Source: Linnemannia schmuckeri
Lineage: Eukaryota; Mortierellomycota; Mortierellomycetes; Mortierellales; Mortierellaceae
Assembly (NCBI GenBank): GCA_029449235.1
Contig: JANATG010000012.1
Coordinates: forward strand, 558,001 to 622,000
Length of the DNA: 64,000 bases
Direction of reading: 5' to 3'
The position numbers and the translations under genes are program-made. The notes under the pieces are model-generated. The model searched no databases, was not told the DNA's origin, and saw only the letters and a list, made by a program, of their open reading frames with translations. Below, in pieces: positions 56,503-64,000 of the stretch (positions are counted from its first letter, which is position 1; every line of letters begins with the position of its first letter).

Positions 56503-58494
56503 TGTGTATCTGTGTGAGTGTGCGTGTATATGGTAGGTGCACGTCGTTGTGTGTAAGCTAGTGAAAGAAGGAGAAAACGATCCGATATTTAACCATGGCT
56601 TTGCATTATTTCTTTTGTGTGTCGTTAACCCAAGTGGTCGTAGCCATTGGTTCACGTTAAGTGTTGACATGGACCTATATGGTTTTCTGGAGTATGTAAA
56701 GCATGTCACTTGTTCCTGAACTGTACACAGTGCGCTTATTTCATCATGTTCAACTGATAAGTGAATCCTTCTGTGCACGTTTTCTTGATCATGTACACTC
56801 ACATGCATACGTTATCGAAAAAGGAAAAAAAAAAAAAAAAGGGCAGAGAAATCCATTGATGTGGATGCTCACGGCGCACAAACTGGGTGAAATTTAAAAA
56901 AACTGTCGCCCACATCCTGTATTGTACTCCTTTACTTTTTCTGTCGCTATCCAATAAGGGCCGACATGGACATCGTATGATTCCTTTTTCCCTTTGTCTT
57001 CCTCGTCTTTTTTCTTGTACTCTGCACATGTCTCCCAATAACACTCTATTCTTTTTTTCATTTTCGGAGCCCTCTTTCTTCTCTTTCCCACCCGTCGTCT
57101 GTGCTGTGCGTGCTCTGCTTGACCCTGATGCATCAGGGTCCAGGACGCATCTTTGTCATCACTGCAAGAGACATGAACACAAGACTCTCCTTTTAGTTGC
57201 TACGCTCAGGCAGGCTGTGTTTGAATCGCCTACGGGAGAGAAAGAGAGGGGTAACTGCGTCTAGAGTAAGTGTATCTCTATTACGTCTAGCTAGACGTAA
57301 CCAAAGTATTGACTGCCATTGAAAGTGAGAGGGGCCGCGCGAAGTGCGTGGTGTGCAAGACTCGTTATGGTCAGGTGACAAGGGCGCCAAATGAGGAATT
57401 TCGAATTTGTCAATGCGATCGCCCTCGGCAAGGTTTGTCCGTTTGCGTGTAGCCCCAAGAGACTGCATCAAAGGCCTTGTCCACAGCGAAAGCAGAGAAA
57501 GGTGCAATTCATATCTCGATATCAAAACGGATTTTTGATAAAAACAACAAAAAGATCGTTAGTGACAACAACCACACCAACGCCAGAGAATGCAAGTGAG
57601 TCAGGAGTAACCTATTCCCATATTAACGAAGTAGTTTTTCGCTCCATCCGGCATCCGGAGTAATCATTAGAAATGGGATATTCAGCAAAAGGTGCAGCGG
57701 GGAATAGGGCTGTAGAGACAGAGCTATCATGCATGTGCACGTTAAGCATTCGCCGAGACGAGAGGCAAAGTAAGAAACAATAACGAAAATACAGTAATTT
57801 AGTCAGGGTGCAGCCAAACTCTTTCGCCAATCCTTCCTCAGTATGGGATAGTCTTATCCAATCCCGTTGTTTATTTGTTTGCATTTCCTCTCATCCCCAA
57901 CCCTTTGTTGTTATTTTCTCAAGCGACGGAATCGGAAGAGGAAAGATGTGGAGGGAGAGTAAACAAGAGTGAAAAAAAACAAAGCAAAAAAGCGATCGGC
58001 TCAATGGTCTGGAATGTGACCCACGGGCCACACACCACCTGCCTCCTATTTGTTTATTTTCTTGTGAAGAGAGAAAGGTACCTGAAGCATGTACCTGAAA
58101 ACGTAACGCCGTAATGCTTGTTGTAAACGATCGGATTGCTTTGTTTTTTTGTTTTGCCCCTGTCTCTGCTGACGACGACGTGGTTATGGTAGGAGGAAGG
58201 GGGACAAGATGGAGTAAGGGAAAGGCAAGGGAGGGGAAGGGGAAGGGAAGGGACATGGCGCACATGATCGGTCGCGCATTTGACGTGAGTGGGAACTGAG
58301 AAGACGGAAGCGAAAAAGTAAGCAGACAGACAGTGAATGTGCGAGAAACAGGAAATGTATGTGAAATAAGATGGTAAGCGCACATCACAGCCTTGTTCAA
58401 TATCTCATTCCCTTGGATGACTGATTTTCGCGGCTTTCAATTGTAACTTGCTAACCGTTGTGGAGGGATAGGTGGCAAAACGAAGCGAAATATT
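56503..58494. other. Intergenic, 2 kb, with 20-bp perfect palindrome
   Basis: No supported gene. An A/G run lies near 56820-56840. A perfect 20-base palindrome lies at 57281-57300 with a third half-site copy at 57258-57264. Frames are short and low in coding signal. Confidence 0.5.
57281..57300. repeat. 20-bp perfect palindrome TTACGTCTAGCTAGACGTAA
   Basis: The two ten-base arms are exact reverse complements with no spacer. CGTCTAG also occurs 26 bases before at 57258-57264. Could be a binding site for a dimeric factor, a transposon-end remnant or a replication/recombination scar. No neighbouring gene within 1 kb on either side. Confidence 0.9.
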
Positions 58495-58842
58495 ATGGAG
58501 CCAAGAATATGGACTCGATGGTGCAGAAGAGATGGTGAGGTCATTGGGAGGACGAAAGGGGATAATTTTGGTGGGGGGAAGAGGGGAAATGCTCTCAACT
58601 TGCTTGTCGATTACGCATGTCCGATATACATGTACAGAGAGGAAAGAAATGAGGACGAACACAAATGGATGGCACAGGTGGTGTGCCCCCAAAGCGATGT
58701 TGACATAGGACATGGAGCGACAAAAAAGGAAGCACTGAATGAGAGCATATACCGAAACACACAACACGCACACAACAGCCTGCTGTGGGTGGCCATACAT
58801 GCAGTACGACAGATGGAAATGGCGCTGGATTTGTATCGATGA
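58495..58842 (+). CDS. Small protein resembling a lone double-stranded-RNA-binding domain, 115 aa
   Basis: Single exon. Residues 31-95 fit the dsRBD pattern: an N-terminal helix (NALNLLVDYACP), the first strands (IYMYREERNEDEHKWMAQVV) with the His seen in the loop of many dsRBDs, then the signature GHGATKKEALNESI, matching the G-x-G-x-[ST]-K-K-x-A helix start that contacts RNA. No other domain: the first 30 residues are basic and Gly-rich, the last 20 helical. Known dsRBDs bind A-form RNA without sequence preference; in RNAi or RNA-editing systems a small dsRBD protein can partner Dicer or ADAR. Such a role here is inference. Two longer minus-strand frames overlap it but show no domain. A multi-exon gene cannot be excluded, but no upstream exon was found. 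Confidence 0.6.
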   Translation: MEPRIWTRWCRRDGEVIGRTKGDNFGGGKRGNALNLLVDYACPIYMYREERNEDEHKWMAQVVCPQSDVDIGHGATKKEALNESIYRNTQHAHNSLLWVAIHAVRQMEMALDLYR

Positions 58843-60763
58843 GCGGACTCGTCTTCTGTCGTTGTCCTTGCTGGGAGAGGAGTGATACTGAGTACTGAAT
58901 AGGTATTTCGTTTCCTGCAGTAAATATCGCGTTGATGGGACCGTGATGGTTTTTGGTGGTACTCTTCCTTGGGTATCCAGGACGACATAACTTGATTGCG
59001 AACACATGAGCATGATTTACTTGTTGCAAGAGAAAGACGAGAAGACAAAAGGAAAGAAAGAGGGGAAGGAAGCCAGTTAATAAGGGTATTTCAAATTACA
59101 AAAAATACAACCGAAAAAAGGGGCTACATGAGGATTGGGCTACTCCTCCTATCCGCGCATAAACAAAAAGGCAATTGGCAAGTCTCTCTCTTACCACTTG
59201 AACTGTTCTTCTTGTCTTCACTCTCTTATCGTCAGTTGTTTGTTATTGTTTTATTTTTCCAATATTGTTGTTAATAACTTTCCCACCGTCATCATGCCTC
59301 GCCTCTTCTCATGATGGATGAAAGTGTGGAGTAAAACTCCTGATCCGTGTTCTCCCTTTTCCTCGCTCTTGCCTGGCGCATGTCAACGCTTTTTACAGCT
59401 CCAGTCAAGAACCAAAACAGAAAACGACAACGGCAACAACCCAGTGCTTCAATCTCCTCATTCATTGTTTTTTTTTCTTCAAAGATACTTTGTCTTCCAT
59501 TAGTCATGAACAACCAAAGAAATAAAAAAGCCGAATCATCTAGACTGTTGGCTTCCAACAACCGGATTGCTTTCTTTTCATTAAACGCGTCCAAAAACAA
59601 GGATTCGGTTGTTTTTTTATGAACAGGAAAAACGAGAAGGAAGAGCGGGGTCGATTATTTACTCGTTCATCGTTTACCTTCTTCCTCTGCTATGCGATGA
59701 GGTGAATATGTTTACTCTTGACTCACCCTTTTTGTTGTTGACATATCGGTCACCTCCTGGCTAATATCTTACAACATTTATTTCTACCTTTACCCCATTC
59801 CTTCAACCTCGGTCGCTATTGTTCGGTTGGCTGTCTTGAACTAAGCGACTAAGTGGTATGTTTTTTTTCAGGGCTAACTGACAAGGTTCAGCCTTGGCAA
59901 TGAGAAAAGGCAAAAAAAATTGAGCTACAGTATGATCCTAGCTTATTCTCTCCACATTCCAACCATTAAACCTCTCTCTCTCGCTCGCGTGGGTACTCTA
60001 CTCTATTTGCTGCTTGCCCTCGGAAAAGACGAAGAGAAGAGAGTCGGTACTCGGAAGGGAAGAGTGAACGAAGAGGGGTTCGATGAATTTGCTTGTTTCT
60101 CTATTCTGTTATTTTGTTTCTCTCTCTGTCAGTCAGTCAGTCACTTTTATTATTCAGTGAAAAATGCCGAGCTTTGTTTATTTGTTGATCCATCTTCTCC
60201 ATCCATCCATGTCACCCATACCCAAACCAAACCCTGATCCTCCCCCCCCCTCTTTCCATTCGCTCAATTCTCGTTTGCCTTTTTTTGTCTTTCGCTTTTT
60301 CGTCATGCTGCTTTACATAGATCCCCCTTCTGCTCTGCGCCATGGCCGTTTCTTCTCTCCCCTTTGCCGCTTACCTTACTTTACTTGCCAGGTACAGATA
60401 AACAAACAGAATAGTCAACCAGGACGGGCGCACCTGCATTTGCATTATCCCTTGTCTTATGTTTAATTACGACAACATACCTACTTCACATCTCTCTTTG
60501 TATATAAACCCTTGCCCGTAATCCTTAGTTTTTTCTTTTCTTTTTTTGTTCCGTAGTGCCATATTCTCTAGCAACTCACCACCACCTTCAGTCCCTCCCC
60601 CTCATTCACCCCTCAGTCTCTCGGTTTCCGGCTACCCCTCCGTCCTTGTTGGTTTCCCTTATTCACAGCTCCTGTCCAGCTCGTCTCCATTGCCCGTCCC
60701 ATTCCACTCACATACCTCCGCCTTTCTCCAGTGTCGAGTGTGTACATATAGAGCCACAACATA
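58843..60763. other. Intergenic, 1.9 kb, ending in the esterase promoter
   Basis: No supported gene. AT-rich to 59940. From 60180 on, CT-rich leader sequence of the esterase with a TATATAAA at about 60500-60507. A CCCCCCCCC run lies near 60241-60249. Confidence 0.5.
60500..60507 (+). promoter_or_regulatory. TATA box of the CTLD-esterase gene
   Basis: TATATAAA about 260 bases upstream of ATG 60764, followed by a long CT-rich leader. Confidence 0.45.
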
Positions 60764-63361
60764 ATGGTCCTCCTGAAGTCAATTCTTTCGGCCGTGGCTG
60801 TCCTCTTTGTGACATCCCAAGTCCAAGTCCAAGCCGCCCCCGCCAAGCTCGACAAGCGTTTGCTCCTTCCGACAGCCCCCTTAGCCTCCGACATTGATGG
60901 CGCCCATTTGCTCCTCCAGAACGATGTCGACTCCTCCAAGCTCATCAAGAACGCATACGTCCTTCTCTCTCGCCCCAGAGGTTACTACGATGGAATGAAC
61001 GCTTGTCTCTCCATGGGCGATGGTATGTCCTTTCCTCCTTTCACTCCTCTGCATTTGCTCCATAGTCATGATCTTGTCTCAAAATTTATGTACTACACAG
61101 CGCTCTTTACTTATCCTTTTCTGCTCATTGACATGCAATGACACACATAGGTGGATACATCTACATCCCCGGGACATCTGGTGCCAATGAGCTAGTTTCT
61201 CTGTTGAACAACAACCCTGCCGCGCAAAAGGAAGTGACCGCCTTCTCTCAGTTTTGGGTCTACAATGGTAAAGATTATTCCCCGAGACCAATGTCCATGC
61301 GCCCATTTTAAAACCCGATCGATATGTTGTCTCGATAGTGATCTTACCCCTCTTTTGACCATGCAATTTATTCTCCATGCTCACCAAGGTTTAATCATCC
61401 TTTTCTCTTTTTCTCTTTCCCCCCTTTTCTATTCTTCCTTTCTTCTCTTCCTTCTCATCTTGCCCCTTTATTTCGTGTAAAATAGGTGTTCCTGGAATCT
61501 TTTCCAACTGCCTGGCGGTCAACAAGAACACTGGCAAGACCGACTGGATCCCCTGCAGCACCCAGCTGCCCACCGTCTGCTTCAACTCTGTTATGCGTCG
61601 CGTTCTCCTTTTCGAAGATGCCTCTCGCCAAATCAAGGTCAACACGCCCGTCGGAACCATCCAGGGCTGGCGTGATCAGAACGCTTTTCGCTTCTTGGGC
61701 ATCCCCTATGCTGAACCTCCCGTTGGCAACCTCCGCTTTGCGTCGCCCGTTGCCAAGGCCCCCTTCACAGGGACCTTTGATGCCATCCGTTACAAGGGTG
61801 TCTGCCCCCAGACTACTCAGGCTGCGGGATTCATTCCTATGTTGTTGAGTTACCTCGAGAACGGCGCCACGGAGAAGGAGGATTGTTTGAATTTGAATGT
61901 CTATACCCCCAGTTTGAAAGGCAAGGGCCAAGAACTCCTTCCCGTCATGTTCTACATACACGGAGGTGGATTCACATCGTAAGTGTTGATTTATTCATGG
62001 GATCTCTTGCAAAACGCAGCCTTTCTATAAAAAAGTGCACTAACGAACATTCGCCATTGTTGTGAATCCGCGCAATTAGTTACTCCGGTTCAGTTATTCT
62101 CTTTGAGCCCGGCAACATGGTCTCCCGCGGCGGTGTCGTCGTTGTGACAATCAACTACCGTCTCGGCATGCTCGGATGGTTCGAGAACGAGGCTGCCTGG
62201 GGTCGCTCCGAGATCCAGGGTAACCAAGCTCTTCGCGACCAGATCCTCGCTCTCCAATGGGTCCAGAAGAATATTGCCTCGTTCGGTGGTGATCCCAAGC
62301 GTGTCACTGTCTTTGGCGAGTCTGCTGGCGCGACTAGTATCCGTGCTCTCCTTGCTGCCCCCGTTGCCTTTGACCTGTACGAGAGTGTAATCGGTGAGAG
62401 TGACCCAATCAACATTCCTTTCAAGACTCCTGATGATGCCGCTTCGATCGCCAACTACTTCCTTCAGGCCCTGAACTGCCCTGATGTCGCCTGTGCCCGT
62501 ACCCGCCCCATTGACGACATCCTTACTGCTCAGGGTGTCGCCAACACCAAGGCTCTTGCTGACGACAAGTGGACCACCTGGGCTCTTGTCGAGCGCCCCT
62601 CAATCGATGGTATCTTGCTCAAGACCGAGTTTTCGGCCATGGTCAAGGCCGGCACCTACAACACCAAGGCCAACATCATGTGGGGTACCGTCAAGGACGA
62701 GGCGGGTCTCTTTGTTCCTCAGTACTTCCCCAACGTCGTCCCTATCGCAAACGTGACTACGGCCCTCAACCTAGTCTTTAACCAGGCTCAGTCGGAGCTC
62801 ATGTTGAGCAACCCCATGTTCCAGCCTGACCCTTCAGACTCGGACGCCGTCCGCAACCTCTTCACTCGCGCTGGTACTCAGTTCTACTTCTTCTGTCCGC
62901 TTCGCTACCTCTCCCGCCAGATGACCAAGCGCAAGCCTGTGTACAATTTCCGCTTCAACCGTGGACGTGATACTCCCTTGGTTGGCGAAGGATACTGCTC
63001 TTCCAGCACCGGTCGTGTTTGCCACTCAGCCGATATCCAACCCGTCTTTGCTTCTGGAGCTGCTGTCCCCGGATTCGCTCAGACCGGTGACGATGCCCGC
63101 TTCGCCCGCCAGGTCGTCGATCGCTTCACCACATTCGCTAAGATCGGTAACCCCAACCCCACGGCCAACATGCCCGGTGTCGAAAACAAGAACCCTGACG
63201 TCACTGGTGTCAACTGGAAGGCGTATGATGATTCGAACCCCGTGTTTGAGTTGAACGTCCAGAGTTCCATGTCGTCCAACCTCGAGAACGCCGAGTGTAC
63301 TTGGATCGAGAACGTCTTTAAGTATTCCTTCTGGACCGAGGTTCCCGGCAACCTTCCCTAA
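60764..63361 (+). CDS. Secreted C-type-lectin-like / carboxylesterase (type B) fusion
   Basis: Four exons (60764-61022, 61151-61267, 61486-61978, 62080-63361), all in frame, give 716 residues. A signal peptide occupies residues 1-25 (LLKSILSAVAVLFVTSQVQV). Residues about 60-160 look like a C-type-lectin-like domain: Cys81, Cys134, Cys149, Cys157, with FSQFWVYNG, then CLAVNKNTG-x-x-DWIPC and the C-terminal LPTVCFN, which follows the CTLD W-x-x-x-C...C pattern. The esterase starts at about 185 (VNTPVGTIQGW, FLGIPYAEPPVG, EDCLNLNVYTP, oxyanion YIHGGGF). The nucleophile is Ser371 (GESAGA), the acid probably Glu near 500 (TVKDEAGLF) and the His at about 605 (CHSADIQPVF). Extracellular ester hydrolysis is the known role; substrate unknown. 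Whether the lectin part binds sugar is unproved: the calcium-site residues are not evident. Confidence 0.88.
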
Positions 63362-64000
63362 GTGATGCTTCTTTCATCATCTTAATTATATATATACCAC
63401 ATAGTTTTTGTACATACCTTTCATATGTTCGAAGAAGGAGGAGGAGGGTTCAACATAGATCCCCCTCTCACCCTACTTCAGCTCGTTTACTGATGGGCTC
63501 TTCCTTATCCATCTGTAAAACGTTATTCTTTTATTTTCCCCCGAATAAAAAGAAGATTTTGATGCCATTACTTCCTCTTTGACTTGCGAAATTTTAGTGC
63601 AGAATGATGCACCACTTTTCAGGTCTTTTTACTTTTTTTGGAGTTAAAGGTTTCGCTGCCTCTTTTTCTTACTTTGCTTTTTTTTCTAAATATTAACAAT
63701 GCCTCCCTTGACAGACATGGACACAACGTACACTTGAAAAGAATAAGGATTCCGGCTTCGTGTCTTAGCCGAAGAAATGATTTCCATCTCGGACAATAAT
63801 GACGCGAAAGCATGCTATGTGTTTCATAGTAAACTTGAATGCCCATCCCTTTCTCTCGCTCTTTCTCTCTCTCACTTCTCGCCCCATTATTTTTATTGTT
63901 CATTCATCCTATTATTCTTGTCATGCTCTTTCTCTCTTCACTCAATGCTCTTCAGTCCACACCTGGGGTCACGTTTTACTGATGAAGTCATAACTACCTA
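63362..64000. other. Right-edge 3' flank
   Basis: 3' untranslated region of the esterase, then AT-rich sequence with no gene seen to the end of the window. Confidence 0.5.
63544..63549 (+). terminator. Poly(A) signal of the CTLD-esterase
   Basis: AATAAA about 180 bases downstream of the stop at 63361, followed by AAAGAAG. Position fits a fungal 3' end; not proven. Confidence 0.4.

Noticed and set aside
58595..59048. Two 144-145-codon minus-strand frames overlapping the dsRBD-like gene
   Set aside because: No recognisable domain, whereas the plus-strand frame matches the dsRBD pattern.
1..64000. tRNA or rRNA genes
   Set aside because: Scanning by eye for a GGTTCGA-type B box with paired arms gave no candidate I could fold; a tool search would be decisive.

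Overview
The window is nuclear DNA of a filamentous fungus. Genes carry short GT–AG introns, third codon positions are G/C-rich in coding exons and AT-richer between genes, and long A/T homopolymers, CAA/CAG tracts and purine/pyrimidine-skewed leaders are common. Intron density, gene content (fungal anillin-like, AMN1-like and tetraspanin genes, secreted carboxylesterase) and CTLD/KR-repeat secreted proteins suggest an early-diverging mould such as Mortierellomycota. This is inference; no marker gene settles it.

Layout. 0-3 kb: AT-rich, no convincing gene, one 65-bp direct repeat. 3-9.3 kb: a damaged secreted-protein gene, cystinosin (-) head-to-head with mitochondrial ribosomal protein uS5m (+), and a coiled-coil protein (-). 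11.3-13.8 kb: anillin-like gene (-) with several reading-frame lesions. 15.5-23.6 kb (all -): RING/TRAF-type zinc-finger protein, PEX11, and an F-box/LRR protein of AMN1 type. 25.9-32.4 kb: MRS2-type mitochondrial Mg2+ channel (-) head-to-head with ribosome-biogenesis GTPase BMS1 (+). 32.6-34.5 kb: Cps1-like family-2 glycosyltransferase (-). 38.9-42.1 kb: tetraspanin (+) with a 1.4-kb first intron. 42.5-44.5 kb: secreted repeat precursor (-) with seven Lys-Arg sites. 47.9-52.2 kb: two small orphan proteins (-). 54.3-56.5 kb: HXXXD acyltransferase (-) and a collapsed relic of a second copy. 58.5 kb: 115-residue protein resembling a lone dsRNA-binding domain (+). 60.8-63.4 kb: secreted C-type-lectin-like/carboxylesterase fusion (+).

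There are no operons; genes are independent units. Housekeeping genes (BMS1, uS5m, PEX11, cystinosin, MRS2) are intact: every splice junction I reconstructed keeps frame. Lesions are confined to the anillin-like gene, the 3-kb secreted-protein gene and the acyltransferase relic. The most novel items are the KR-processed repeat precursor (42.5-44.5 kb), the lone dsRBD protein, the CTLD-esterase fusion and the damaged anillin-like gene. Exon boundaries were placed by hand from GT/AG sites and frame continuity; no transcript data or database search was available.
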